Source: Candidatus Nitrosopumilus sp. (lineage in GTDB: Archaea; Thermoproteota; Nitrososphaeria; Nitrososphaerales; Nitrosopumilaceae). Taken from it: a stretch of DNA of 64,000 nt. The notes beneath the pieces were generated by a model. It saw only the letters and a program-made list of their open reading frames with translations, was not told where the DNA came from and searched no databases. A program made the position numbers and the translations under genes. Positions 38,372 to 50,961 of this stretch are shown here, piece by piece. Every line of letters starts with the position of its first letter. Position 1 is the first letter of the stretch. Location: positions 124,001 to 188,000 of the forward strand of contig JAILWG010000003.1 of assembly GCA_025699075.1 (NCBI GenBank). The letters run 5' to 3'.

Positions 38372-39148
38372 ATGAAAAAAATAGAAATTAACAAAATTTA
38401 CAATCAAAATTGTATTGAAGGAATGAATCTTATTCCTAAAAATAAAATTGATCTTGTAATTACTGATCCTCCTTTTGCCATCAATTTCAAGGCAAAAAAG
38501 GCAAACTATAATCGAACATCTTCTCGCGTCTTAACTGGATACAATGAAATCAAACCTGAGGATTACTATGATTTTACATTTGCATGGATGAGTGAGGTTT
38601 TTCGAATCTTAAAAGATTCAGGAAGCATGTATGTATTTTCAGGGTGGAATAATCTAAAAGATATTTTACACGCTCTTGATGATGTTGGATTTACTACTGT
38701 AAATCACTTGATTTGGAAATACCAATTTGGGGTAGTCACTAAAAGAAAATTTGTTACATCTCATTATCACTGTCTTTATGTATGCAAAGATGACAAGAAA
38801 CGAAAATTCTTTCCATTTTCTAGATTCAAAAAAGATGAAAAAACCAAAGATGGCCGTAGTCTTCATTACAAAGACAAAGAAGATGTTTGGGATATCAAAA
38901 GAGAATATTGGACAGGGGATGAAAAAACTCCAACTAAACTTCCCTCTGAAATAATAAAAAAACTACTAGAATATTCTAGTGAAAAAAATGATTTGGTACT
39001 TGATCCATTTCTTGGTTCTGGACAAGTTGCTGTAGTTAGCAAATCCCTTAAAAGAAAATTTCTTGGATTTGAAATCGTTCCAGATTATTACAAATTTGCT
39101 AAAAAACGACTAGATACAGACACATACAGAATTAAAAAATCAAAATAA
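38372..39148 (+). CDS. DNA (N6-adenine or N4-cytosine) methyltransferase, beta-class motif order
   Basis: ITDPPFAINF (motif IV) precedes DPFLGSGQVAVVSKSLKRKFLGFEI (motif I). Confidence 0.88.
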   Translation: MKKIEINKIYNQNCIEGMNLIPKNKIDLVITDPPFAINFKAKKANYNRTSSRVLTGYNEIKPEDYYDFTFAWMSEVFRILKDSGSMYVFSGWNNLKDILHALDDVGFTTVNHLIWKYQFGVVTKRKFVTSHYHCLYVCKDDKKRKFFPFSRFKKDEKTKDGRSLHYKDKEDVWDIKREYWTGDEKTPTKLPSEIIKKLLEYSSEKNDLVLDPFLGSGQVAVVSKSLKRKFLGFEIVPDYYKFAKKRLDTDTYRIKKSK

Positions 39149-39149
39149 C

Positions 39150-39497
39150 TTATTCTGTTTTCTTGGATTCATCTGGTCTTTTTTGACCTATCTTGGAAGC
39201 AATGTTCTCTCTTAATTCATCATCTGTTTTATTTTCAATTTTTACTCCTGCTGATTTTGCAATCATTTCTAGCTTTTCTCGTTCTGTTTCGACCGGCCCT
39301 GAAATTTTAGGTGATTCTTCTGTAAACTCTTTCATCTGATTCTGAATTTCATTTTTGGCTTTATTGTATTCGTTGACTGCCTTTCCCATTTTCCTTGCTG
39401 CTCCTGGCAGCTTTCCTGTTCCTAGAATCAAAACAAGTGCAACAAAAATTATGATCATCCATTCACTCCCTCCAATGTTTAATGAATAATCTAACAT
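39150..39497 (-). CDS. tatA: TatA-type twin-arginine translocase subunit
   Basis: EWMIIIFVALVLILGTGKLPGAARKMGKAVNEY. Confidence 0.88.
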   Translation of the reverse strand: MLDYSLNIGGSEWMIIIFVALVLILGTGKLPGAARKMGKAVNEYNKAKNEIQNQMKEFTEESPKISGPVETEREKLEMIAKSAGVKIENKTDDELRENIASKIGQKRPDESKKTE

Positions 39498-39625
39498 GAC
39501 TTGATATTCTCTAATTTGAAATTAAACGTAATGTCTGTATTTGTGCCTACATTCATGACCTGTTCTTGAATTTCATTCATGAGAAGTACTTATTGATTTA
39601 AATAAATTCAGAACTCATACTTTTT

Positions 39626-39940
39626 ATGAAAAAAATAGAAGCAATCGTTCCATCTGGAACTAAAGATGCAGTAGTTGCTGCTATCAAAAAAGTTGGCGTT
39701 GGTGGTGTAACTATACATCAAGTTCAAGGACAAGGTGCACAAGATCCTCCTCTAGTAGGACAATATTTCAGTAGAGATATGATCATCTGTGTTGTGGATG
39801 ATCCTAAACTAGATGATGTCATAAATGCAATTGCAAATGTTGCTTGCACTGGAACTAAGGGTGATGGCAAAGTCTTTGTCACAAATATTGTTGATGCACT
39901 TGACATCTGCACTAAAAAACGTGGAACAATGGATATCTAA
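39626..39940 (+). CDS. divergent PII family protein with short T-loop
   Basis: MKKIEAIVPSGTKDAVVAAIKKVGVGGVTIHQVQGQG...; TGTKGDGKVFVTNIVDALDICTKKRGT. Confidence 0.85.
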   Translation: MKKIEAIVPSGTKDAVVAAIKKVGVGGVTIHQVQGQGAQDPPLVGQYFSRDMIICVVDDPKLDDVINAIANVACTGTKGDGKVFVTNIVDALDICTKKRGTMDI

Positions 39941-41091
39941 TTTGAGATTCTCTGTGGTTCTAGTTTCTTTCTAGCAGTTATTGCAAATAGTGCAACTCCA
40001 ATTCCTATTATACAAAACACGACATATGGTGTTTCATTTCCAAATGATTGTGTTATTGGACCCCCTATAGTTGGACCTATTGCCCAACCCATTCCAAAAA
40101 CTGTTTCATATGCTCCAATAATTTTGCCTGAAATTCCTTTTCGAGTTTTACTAAGAATTACTTCTAGGGTTAATGGGAAAAATATGCTAAATCCAAATCC
40201 CATTAGAACCAAAGCAACTCCAAAAGTTATGATTGAATCTGCAACAACTGATATTGCCAACCCTACAGATACCGCAATAGTCCCTGCAATCAAAGTCTGA
40301 CTTGTCCTTCTTGCAAATTTTCCAGCTAATGCAAGAGATATCACACGTGATACCCCAAAAACAAAATACAATAACAAAATATCTGTAGGATTCATTCCGT
40401 TATCGTTAAGAAATGCTGGGTAAATTGTGAGGATTATTCCAAAAGATGATGTACAAAAAATCAGTAATATGATCACTTCTGGAAATCTCTTCATTTCCTT
40501 AATCGATGAAAATGAAAATCGCTCATGATGTTTCACTACTTTTTTTCTTGAGGCTAAAAGTGAGGTAATTATTGCAGCTGCTAGAATAAATGCTGCAATT
40601 TGGAACATTATTCTATATGTGATGTCAAAGCCTTCTAGCAACACTGAGCCTAGCAATGGTCCTACCATGAACCCCATCACAAAAAACATTGTAAACCAGG
40701 AGATGTGTTTGACTCTGTTTTCTTCTGAACTTTCATTTGAAATAATGGCCTCACATGGAGGCCAAAAAAATGCGTGTGCAATTCCTGTCATTATCCTAAA
40801 TCCCATAATTTCTGGAACTGATTGCGCAATTGATAGAAGATAAATTGATGCAGAATTAATTGCAGCCCCGAGTGATAGCAGATACCCGTTGTTAATTCTA
40901 TCTAGTAAAATTCCTACAAAAAGTGGGATGAACATGTAAGGAATGAAATTTGTTAATCCGATTAATCCAAGCTCAGAATATGTTGCACCTATGATATTTT
41001 TTGCAAATACTGGTAGAACTGGACCGTGTAATCCATACGAAATCCCTATGATTAAACCTGTAATGTTGACAAGAATGAGAATTCTATTCAT
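39937..41091 (-). CDS. MFS transporter
   Basis: 12-TM-like pattern; LVGILLDRINNGYLLSLGA, VSRVISLALAGKFARR. Confidence 0.88.
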   Translation of the reverse strand: MNRILILVNITGLIIGISYGLHGPVLPVFAKNIIGATYSELGLIGLTNFIPYMFIPLFVGILLDRINNGYLLSLGAAINSASIYLLSIAQSVPEIMGFRIMTGIAHAFFWPPCEAIISNESSEENRVKHISWFTMFFVMGFMVGPLLGSVLLEGFDITYRIMFQIAAFILAAAIITSLLASRKKVVKHHERFSFSSIKEMKRFPEVIILLIFCTSSFGIILTIYPAFLNDNGMNPTDILLLYFVFGVSRVISLALAGKFARRTSQTLIAGTIAVSVGLAISVVADSIITFGVALVLMGFGFSIFFPLTLEVILSKTRKGISGKIIGAYETVFGMGWAIGPTIGGPITQSFGNETPYVVFCIIGIGVALFAITARKKLEPQRISN

Positions 41092-41777
41092 TTGTATGCG
41101 GCAACCATTATTGCCCCACCCATAAGATCTTTCTCAAACTCTACTCTTGAGAATTTCTCTAAAATCAACTGTTCTAGTTTTTTATTTTGTGGCCATCTCT
41201 TGTATGTTCCATACAGTGTACCGAACTTCAATCCTAATCTTCCGCCTGCAGCAAATGCTAGGATGGGTAGAATACATCTAAGATAAAATGAAACACCTGC
41301 TCTGAAAAATGCTTCATCTGGTTTTCCCAAATCTACTATTACAAATCTTCCATCTTTTTTCAAGACTCTGTGGATTTCAGAAATTGCAATTCTCAAATTT
41401 ATTGCATCTCTCAAAGAATACCCGCATAGCACTGCGTCAAACTCTTCGTCCTGAAATGGAATATGTTCAAAAACACCATTTGCCATATCTGGTGTTTTTT
41501 CAAAAAACGTGCCTGTGTTTTTTAGCATTGGTACCAGAGGATCATAAAGTGTGATTGATATTTTTCCATCAGTTAATTTCATTGCAGTTTTTGACATGTT
41601 TCCAAAACCTGAACCTGCATCCAAAATTTTGTTTCCCGGTAGCACTCTTTTTGAAATCCCTCGAATTCTGTGCTCTTTGTCTTTTCCTAACGATATGATT
41701 GAATTGACTTTGTCATAAACTGGAATTATTTCTCGAAGCACTTCCATCACTTCTCCCCAATAACTTCCTAAGCCCAT
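41088..41777 (-). CDS. class I SAM-dependent methyltransferase (UbiE/COQ5-like)
   Basis: ILDAGSGFGNMSKTA, FDAVLCGYSLRDAINL, EIHRVLKKDGRFVIVDLGKP. Confidence 0.85.
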   Translation of the reverse strand: MGLGSYWGEVMEVLREIIPVYDKVNSIISLGKDKEHRIRGISKRVLPGNKILDAGSGFGNMSKTAMKLTDGKISITLYDPLVPMLKNTGTFFEKTPDMANGVFEHIPFQDEEFDAVLCGYSLRDAINLRIAISEIHRVLKKDGRFVIVDLGKPDEAFFRAGVSFYLRCILPILAFAAGGRLGLKFGTLYGTYKRWPQNKKLEQLILEKFSRVEFEKDLMGGAIMVAAYK

Positions 41778-41826
41778 AATCTATCGTCTCAGTATACTTG
41801 TTTGAATAGTTTTCAAATCAAAGTTT

Positions 41827-42552
41827 CTATTGTGAATCAAACTTTGATGCGTTTTGATAATAATTTTGTAAATCAGATTCAGAAACTTTTTCAAATATTT
41901 TGGCTTCAGCTGTAATTTTTGCCATTTTTATGTTGTCTACTCCGTTTTTTGTTTCTGCCTTGAGATTAATTGCTGCAATTGCCAGTGCTGCTGCATCCTC
42001 TAAACTCAAATCATCTTTGTAATGTTTTTCTAAAAATGCATTTACTTCTTCAGAACCTGCACCGATTGCAATGGCTGCAAATTGAACATAAGTTCCACTT
42101 GGGTCTGTCACATAGATTGATTCTCCTTTCTGATCAATTCCTGCAATTATCATGGAAACTCCGTTTGGACGTACTCCTCCATATTGTGTAAATTGATGAG
42201 CTTGGTCTGCGAGATGTTTTGCAACTGTTGCAACTTCAACTGATTCATCATATGTCATTCTGTTTCCTTGTGAGAAGAATCTTGCACCGTCCACTTGAAC
42301 GCGTGCATCTGGGATGTAGCCTGCTGCGGCAACACCAATATGATAATCAACTTGAAATATTTTCTGAGTAACGTTACTAGTTTGTAGGGTACGAGGCTTT
42401 TCTTCAACTGCCATTATCACTCCTTGTTTACTTGCAATTCCAATAGCCAGTGTTCCTCTTTTTACGGTCTCAATGGCATATTCGACTTGGTAGATTCTAC
42501 CATCTGGTGAATACATGGTGGGAGTCATATCGTAACCGCGTGATGCCATCAT
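41827..42552 (-). CDS. psmA: proteasome subunit alpha
   Basis: GYDMTPTMYSPDGRIYQVEYAIETVKRGTLAIGI. Confidence 0.96.
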   Translation of the reverse strand: MMASRGYDMTPTMYSPDGRIYQVEYAIETVKRGTLAIGIASKQGVIMAVEEKPRTLQTSNVTQKIFQVDYHIGVAAAGYIPDARVQVDGARFFSQGNRMTYDESVEVATVAKHLADQAHQFTQYGGVRPNGVSMIIAGIDQKGESIYVTDPSGTYVQFAAIAIGAGSEEVNAFLEKHYKDDLSLEDAAALAIAAINLKAETKNGVDNIKMAKITAEAKIFEKVSESDLQNYYQNASKFDSQ

Positions 42553-42639
42553 AATATCACGAGTTTATTCTCAGTCAATTTAAGGGTAATTGTCTTGCTT
42601 GAATCTGGATAAGATCTGGAAATAGGGTTTTAAGCAAAA

Positions 42640-43047
42640 TTGACTATATTCAACTTGATAGATATGGCTAATCAATTACTGGAATTCAGGGAAATCATAA
42701 GATCAAGACAATCTTCAGAACAAAGAAAAATCGATAAACATACTAGGAAACTCTTACTGTACTTGTTCACAAGCACTAGGGGTGGATTTACCCGATTACG
42801 TATAGTTATTCACTTGTTAGATGCTTCATACAATACACATCAATTAGCACAAAAACTCGAACTAGATTACAAGGCAGTTCAACATCATATGAAAGTCCTT
42901 GAAAAAAACAACATGGTTTCAAAAATTGGTGAAAAATATGGCGCAATATTTCATTTGTCAAATTTACTTGAAATTAACATAGGTGCCCTTGATGAGGCAA
43001 TTGACAAATTAGATAGAAAAATGAATCACACAAAAATCTACATGTGA
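42640..43047 (+). CDS. ArsR-like winged-helix regulator
   Basis: RLRIVIHLLDASYNTHQLAQKLELDYKAVQHHMKVLEKNNMVSKIG. Confidence 0.82.
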   Translation: MTIFNLIDMANQLLEFREIIRSRQSSEQRKIDKHTRKLLLYLFTSTRGGFTRLRIVIHLLDASYNTHQLAQKLELDYKAVQHHMKVLEKNNMVSKIGEKYGAIFHLSNLLEINIGALDEAIDKLDRKMNHTKIYM

Positions 43048-43119
43048 TGTAACTTCCAAGTTAGCGATCTAAAAATTTGAACTAAAGTTAATATAATATG
43101 CACCGTTTGAAAAAATATC

Positions 43120-44394
43120 TTGGTCAAAAATGATCCTTTTGCTAATGCAACAAAACAAGTTAATGATGCATGTGATATTATAGGAATCAAAGACAAAGAA
43201 TTACGTGAATATTTGGCAATGCCAAATAAAGTTTTGAGAGTAAAAATTCCAGTAAAAATGGATAATGGTAAAATTAGAGTTTTCACCGGTTTTAGAAGTC
43301 AACATAACAACGATAGAGGTCCATACAAAGGAGGTATTCGATACTTTAATCCAGAAGGTGGTGTTGAATATATGGAACGTGAAGTTATGGCACTTTCTTC
43401 ATGGATGACTTGGAAATGTGCAATTGTAGATGTCCCTCTTGGCGGAGGTAAAGGTGCAATCTATGTTAATCCAAAAACTGAGAAACTTAGTGAAGGTGAA
43501 CTAGAGAGACTTACTAGAGGATTTGCATTTAAAATTTCTGAAATTATTGGTCCGGGAAAAGATATTCCTGCACCAGATGTATACACAACAGGAAAAGAAA
43601 TGACCCAAATCATGGACACTTTTAGTAAATTAAATGGCAACGTCTATTCTCCAGGAGTAATTACTGGAAAACCAATTTCTATGGGTGGTTCACTTGCAAG
43701 AAATGTTGCAACCGGATTGGGTGCAGCATTTACTGTTAGAGAAGCTGCAAAGGCTTTGAAAATTAGTCTTAAAGGTGCAAAAGTTGTTTTACAAGGATTT
43801 GGCAATGCATCAACTTTTGCAGGTGAGTATCTTGAAAAAATGGGTTCCAAAATTATTGCCGTTAGTGATTCAAAAGGATCTATATCCATTCCAAAGGGTG
43901 CAAAAGTCAGTGCAATTTTGGCACATAAAGAAAAGAAAGGTTCTGTAGTTGGATTTCCTGGAAGTACAAAAATCACAACTGAAGAGTTACTTACAACTAA
44001 ATGTGATGTTCTAGTTCCTGGTGCATTAGAGAATCAAATAGATGCAAAGATTGCAAAGAATCTCAAATGTAAAATCATTGCAGAAGCTGCAAACGGTCCA
44101 ACATTACCTGAAGCAGATCCAATCCTCTATGAAAAGAAAATTTTAGTAATTCCTGATATCTTGGCAAACTCTGGTGGTGTATGTATCTCCTACTTGGAAT
44201 GGGTACAAAACAACATGGGATACTATTGGAGTTTTGATGAAGTTGCAAATAAAATGGAGAAAAACATCACAAAAGGATTCAAAGATGCATATGAACTCAG
44301 TAAAAAGCATAAAATTGACATGAGAAAGGCAACCATGGTATTGGCTGTAGAAAGAGTCCTTGAGGCATTTAACCAAAAAGGCATTTGGCCATAA
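43120..44394 (+). CDS. gdhA: glutamate dehydrogenase
   Basis: GPYKGGIRYFNPEGGVEYMEREVMALSSWMTWKCAIVDVPLGGGKGAI; PAPDVYTTGKEM; QGFGNASTFAGEYL. Confidence 0.95.
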   Translation: MVKNDPFANATKQVNDACDIIGIKDKELREYLAMPNKVLRVKIPVKMDNGKIRVFTGFRSQHNNDRGPYKGGIRYFNPEGGVEYMEREVMALSSWMTWKCAIVDVPLGGGKGAIYVNPKTEKLSEGELERLTRGFAFKISEIIGPGKDIPAPDVYTTGKEMTQIMDTFSKLNGNVYSPGVITGKPISMGGSLARNVATGLGAAFTVREAAKALKISLKGAKVVLQGFGNASTFAGEYLEKMGSKIIAVSDSKGSISIPKGAKVSAILAHKEKKGSVVGFPGSTKITTEELLTTKCDVLVPGALENQIDAKIAKNLKCKIIAEAANGPTLPEADPILYEKKILVIPDILANSGGVCISYLEWVQNNMGYYWSFDEVANKMEKNITKGFKDAYELSKKHKIDMRKATMVLAVERVLEAFNQKGIWP

Positions 44395-44396
44395 TC

Positions 44397-44774
44397 TTAG
44401 ACTAGATAAGATTCGTAACTAACTAATTGTTCAACAAACATTATCTTTCCTTTTGTGATGATTCGCAATTTTCTTTTGAAAGAAAGATCCACCTTAGTTC
44501 TTCTTTGCAATAATTGAATTGTTTTACCTGTTAGAGTTCTACCTTTTCTGTCTCTATCAAAAAGAATGATTAATCTTTCATATTTTGCAACAGAATCCGC
44601 AAAATCAACCATTCCTGCAAATTTATGAAATTCTAAAACTTTGCCTGTAAACCCCAATTTTCTTAATGCGTTAGAATCTCTTTTTCCTTCGACAATTACT
44701 ACACTTTTTTCTATTGCGTTTAACTCGAATACAAATTTTTTTAATTCTAAAATTTCTTGTTCAGATATTAACAC
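44397..44774 (-). CDS. small Toprim-domain protein
   Basis: KSVVIVEGKRDSNALRKLGF, LIILFDRDRKGRTLT (E...DxD). Confidence 0.78.
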   Translation of the reverse strand: MLISEQEILELKKFVFELNAIEKSVVIVEGKRDSNALRKLGFTGKVLEFHKFAGMVDFADSVAKYERLIILFDRDRKGRTLTGKTIQLLQRRTKVDLSFKRKLRIITKGKIMFVEQLVSYESYLV

Positions 44775-44857
44775 AATGATGAATCTTTTTTAAGATATTA
44801 AAACACATGTACTGAAAAGCAATAAATTAATTCAATGTGTTAAATGAATGAAATCAA

Positions 44858-44998
44858 ATGAAAACAGAAATCGAAATTGCTGAATATAGAAAAGAAATTG
44901 AAGAAAGATTGGTGAAATCTGAATCTATGGATGCCATGAAATACTATCAAGGTGTCCTTCGATGTCTTGAGTGGGTTGTAACAGGACAAGACGTTTAG
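44858..44998 (+). CDS. small hypothetical protein (46 aa)
   Basis: MKTEIEIAEYRKEIEERLVKSESMDAMKYYQGVLRCLEWVVTGQDV. Confidence 0.5.
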   Translation: MKTEIEIAEYRKEIEERLVKSESMDAMKYYQGVLRCLEWVVTGQDV

Positions 44999-45002
44999 GA
45001 AA

Positions 45003-45686
45003 ATGTCTGATGTTTTACTTGTGCAAAATACTAGAATTGAAGGTTCAGGGTATTTGGGCGAACTTTTGCATAGGGATGGATTTGAAATAACCTCTATAAA
45101 TGCAAAACATGAGAAACTTCCAAACAGAGATTTTTCACTTGTTGTAATTTTAGGTGCTCCTGAAAGTGCAAATGATGATTTGCCCTATCTTCAAACAGAA
45201 CGACAGTTAATCAAAAATTCTGTTGAAAAAAATATTCCTGTACTTGGAATTTGTTTGGGTTCACAATTAATTGCTAAAACCTTTGGCGGTAAAGTATATG
45301 CTGGTCCAAAAAAAGAGATTGGCTTTTATCATGATTTGAAAACTAATGGTACTTCTAAGTTATTTGCAGGTTTTGAAAATCCATTTACTGTATTTCATTG
45401 GCATGGTGATACCTTTGATTTGCCTGAAGGATCTGTACGATTGGTCTCATCTCAGAATTATCTAAATCAAGCATTTCAATACAAAAGTGCAGTTGGATTA
45501 CAATTTCATTTAGAGGTAAATGAGGATATGGTGAATCTTTGGTTAGACAACACAGAAGAAAAACTCAAAGAAATATCATACATTGATCCACAAAAAATCC
45601 GTTCAGATGTTCATGAAAATATTTCAATTGTAAAATCAAATATGGAGAATTTTTACAACAATTTTAAATCATCATTTGATCTTTGA
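45003..45686 (+). CDS. class I (Triad) glutamine amidotransferase-like protein
   Basis: VLGICLGSQLIAKTFGGKV, FHWHGDTF, GLQFHLEV. Confidence 0.88.
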   Translation: MSDVLLVQNTRIEGSGYLGELLHRDGFEITSINAKHEKLPNRDFSLVVILGAPESANDDLPYLQTERQLIKNSVEKNIPVLGICLGSQLIAKTFGGKVYAGPKKEIGFYHDLKTNGTSKLFAGFENPFTVFHWHGDTFDLPEGSVRLVSSQNYLNQAFQYKSAVGLQFHLEVNEDMVNLWLDNTEEKLKEISYIDPQKIRSDVHENISIVKSNMENFYNNFKSSFDL

Positions 45687-45712
45687 CCAAAGTTTAATAT
45701 ATTGAGTTTTGA

Positions 45713-47845
<2,133 letters not shown>

Positions 47846-47872
47846 ATAACATTTAAGTCTCTCATGACTTGA

Positions 47873-48643
<771 letters not shown>

Positions 48644-48689
48644 CTATTTCTAATTTCTTTCTTATTTTATTTAATTTAAAAAATAATGG

Positions 48690-48705
48690 TAGAGTTTTGA
48701 CTCTA
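48690..48705. terminator. hairpin TAGAGT-TTTG-ACTCTA between convergent genes
   Basis: Perfect 6-bp stem overlapping the stop codon of the minus-strand cupredoxin gene. Confidence 0.35.
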
Positions 48706-49245
48706 CTTTACAGTTACTAGTCCTACTCTCCATGGGTGGAATGAACAATAGTAGTTGTAGACTCCTGGTTCTTCAAATGTGAATTCAAACCTATCTCCAG
48801 TGTTTAATGGAGGACTATTAAAAAAGTCAATCACATGCCCACGTTCATCCTGACTTTGTATGTTGTGTGGTACAGAATCATCATTTACCCATGTCACTTT
48901 GGTATTTGTGCTGATTTCCAGATTCAATGGCAAGTAAAACCCCTTACCTGACACGTTAAAATTTCCATTAGGAATTATTATCTGAGCTTCCATAATTTTT
49001 GAAACAGTCTCTTCAGCAGAATCTATGATGATGATTTTGCTCTCCACCAAAAATTTTATTGCATTAAGAAATTCTGTCTCTGAAATTTCTCCTTGACCAT
49101 ACCATAATGCATTATTTTTTACCCATTCTGGAATCAAATCAGCATTTGCAAAACTTACTGAACTTGAAACTAATAGAATTGAAAACACGATTGTTGGAAT
49201 CATTGTTTTCGTTGCAAGGCGTTCCATACCTTCAATTGCTTTCAA
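48703..49245 (-). CDS. cupredoxin (plastocyanin-like) protein with thaumarchaeal N-terminal module
   Basis: IPEWVKNNALWYGQGEISETEFLNAIKFLVESKIIII; KVTWVNDDSVPHNIQS...GVYNYYCSFHPWRVG. Confidence 0.85.
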   Translation of the reverse strand: MKAIEGMERLATKTMIPTIVFSILLVSSSVSFANADLIPEWVKNNALWYGQGEISETEFLNAIKFLVESKIIIIDSAEETVSKIMEAQIIIPNGNFNVSGKGFYLPLNLEISTNTKVTWVNDDSVPHNIQSQDERGHVIDFFNSPPLNTGDRFEFTFEEPGVYNYYCSFHPWRVGLVTVK

Positions 49246-49337
49246 AGATTTTAAAGGATTACTTAATTTTTAAATGTGATATTTTGTTTTTATATTAAAA
49301 CATCAATTTTCATAATTTTATATAAAAAATAATTATC

Positions 49338-50411
49338 CTATTCTTCTACTATGAATAGGCCTATCATTCCTGCATCAGCATGACTAACAACATGACAATG
49401 GAATAACCAAATAGCGGGTTTATCTGGTTTGATTATGAATGATTCCAGTGTTCCTTGAACTAGTGGGAATGTTTGAGAAGTAATTGTAGAACCTCTTTCA
49501 TTTGTACTTGAAATCATTTTATTTCCATGTAGGTGGAATGAATGGATTTGATCTCCTAGATTTGTAACGGTAAATTCAACTGTTTCTCCAACCTTTGCTT
49601 TGTAGACAGGTAATGTGTAATTGAATTGCGCAACAACTCCGTCTAATCCTTGCTCTGCAAAAATTGCTTCAAGAGCTTTTTCTCCCCCTGGCATGCCTTT
49701 ACCATTCATGATAAAGTATGGTACGGGACCTTTTTCCATTTTCTCAACATTGTAGCCCATTTCTGCCATCACAATTGGAATATGTCTGTCAATGTATGGT
49801 CTTGGAGGATTTCTCTCAATTATGATATTGCCATAAAGACCTTGCAAAATATGATCTTTTATTCCAAGACCTTCAGATGCTGCATGATCGTGGAAAAATG
49901 TTTTTCCCCAAGTGTTTACATTGTATTCATATGTCCATTCGCCGCCTGGTGGAATCATTGAACCAGCTCCAACTCCTGTAATGACATTAACTGGAGATCC
50001 ATCATGTTTAGGATCATAATCACTCATATGAGCATGGAAACTATGAGTCACATCGTGATTATTAATCACCTTGACTCGTAATACGTCTCCTTGATTGACC
50101 ATTAGAGTTGGTGCTGGTACTGTTCCGTTGTATGTCCAAGCATGCCAAATAGCAGTATCTGATATTTGAATGTCTGTTTGCTCAATTACCAATGTGTATT
50201 CTTTTACAGGCTGCTCTTGGGCTTCAGCAATCTGTGGTTGTAATTCCGATATACTTTGAGATTGAACATCAGATATAGTCTGTGTTTCTGTATTTAGATC
50301 TGGTGAAAGTTGAATATTTCCTGTTGCAAATATAATAAAAAATGCAAGCAAGATTGGTATTCCTACCAGACCAAATTTTTTCTGCATGAGAACAATGATG
50401 TCCTTGTTCAA
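49338..50411 (-). CDS. two-domain multicopper oxidase (possibly NirK-like)
   Basis: THSFHAHMSDYDP, TFFHDHA, HSFHLHGNK, WLFHCHVVSHADAGM. Confidence 0.88.
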   Translation of the reverse strand: MNKDIIVLMQKKFGLVGIPILLAFFIIFATGNIQLSPDLNTETQTISDVQSQSISELQPQIAEAQEQPVKEYTLVIEQTDIQISDTAIWHAWTYNGTVPAPTLMVNQGDVLRVKVINNHDVTHSFHAHMSDYDPKHDGSPVNVITGVGAGSMIPPGGEWTYEYNVNTWGKTFFHDHAASEGLGIKDHILQGLYGNIIIERNPPRPYIDRHIPIVMAEMGYNVEKMEKGPVPYFIMNGKGMPGGEKALEAIFAEQGLDGVVAQFNYTLPVYKAKVGETVEFTVTNLGDQIHSFHLHGNKMISSTNERGSTITSQTFPLVQGTLESFIIKPDKPAIWLFHCHVVSHADAGMIGLFIVEE

Positions 50412-50550
50412 TTAAACCAAAAGTGGTTTTTCATGTATGGAAATGTAAGGATGGATTCTTATGTGATCTTTTTGTGATTAAAAGCAACAATTTTTTCAAA
50501 TCCTGTTTTGTGTGGATAATCTGTTTTTAATCGATTCCTTTTTCATGGTA

Positions 50551-50569
50551 TACACTGTCTTGCAGTGTA
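50551..50569. promoter_or_regulatory. inverted repeat TACACTG-TCTTG-CAGTGTA between multicopper oxidase and divergent regulator
   Basis: Perfect 7-bp dyad in the divergent intergenic region. Confidence 0.5.
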
Positions 50570-50607
50570 GACTAATGTATTATATCTAATTTTGAGCCTA
50601 TTTTTTT

Positions 50608-50949
50608 ATGCAAGAATTAGTTCAATCACGAAAAATTATGGATGAGGACAAAAAGCAAGTTATTTTGGAAATCCTTGCTGACAAATATTGCAAATTAATC
50701 CTACACAATACTCTAGAAGAGCCCAAATCTGCAATGGAAATATCTAATGAAAAAAATATCCCTATTAGTACTGTATATAGAAGATTACAAACTCTGTATG
50801 ATGCCAAATTACTTGCTATTTCTGGCTCTATAAATCAGGATGGAAAAAAGTATTTTCTATACAAAAGTAAAGTAAAGTCCATTTCTCTAAAATGTGATTT
50901 GGAGATTACAACAATTGAAGTTGTTCCAAACACTTCATCTGTAACTTAG
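50608..50949 (+). CDS. ArsR-like winged-helix regulator
   Basis: ILHNTLEEPKSAMEISNEKNIPISTVYRRLQTLYDAKLLAISGS. Confidence 0.82.
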   Translation: MQELVQSRKIMDEDKKQVILEILADKYCKLILHNTLEEPKSAMEISNEKNIPISTVYRRLQTLYDAKLLAISGSINQDGKKYFLYKSKVKSISLKCDLEITTIEVVPNTSSVT

Positions 50950-50961
50950 ATAACGGAAATT

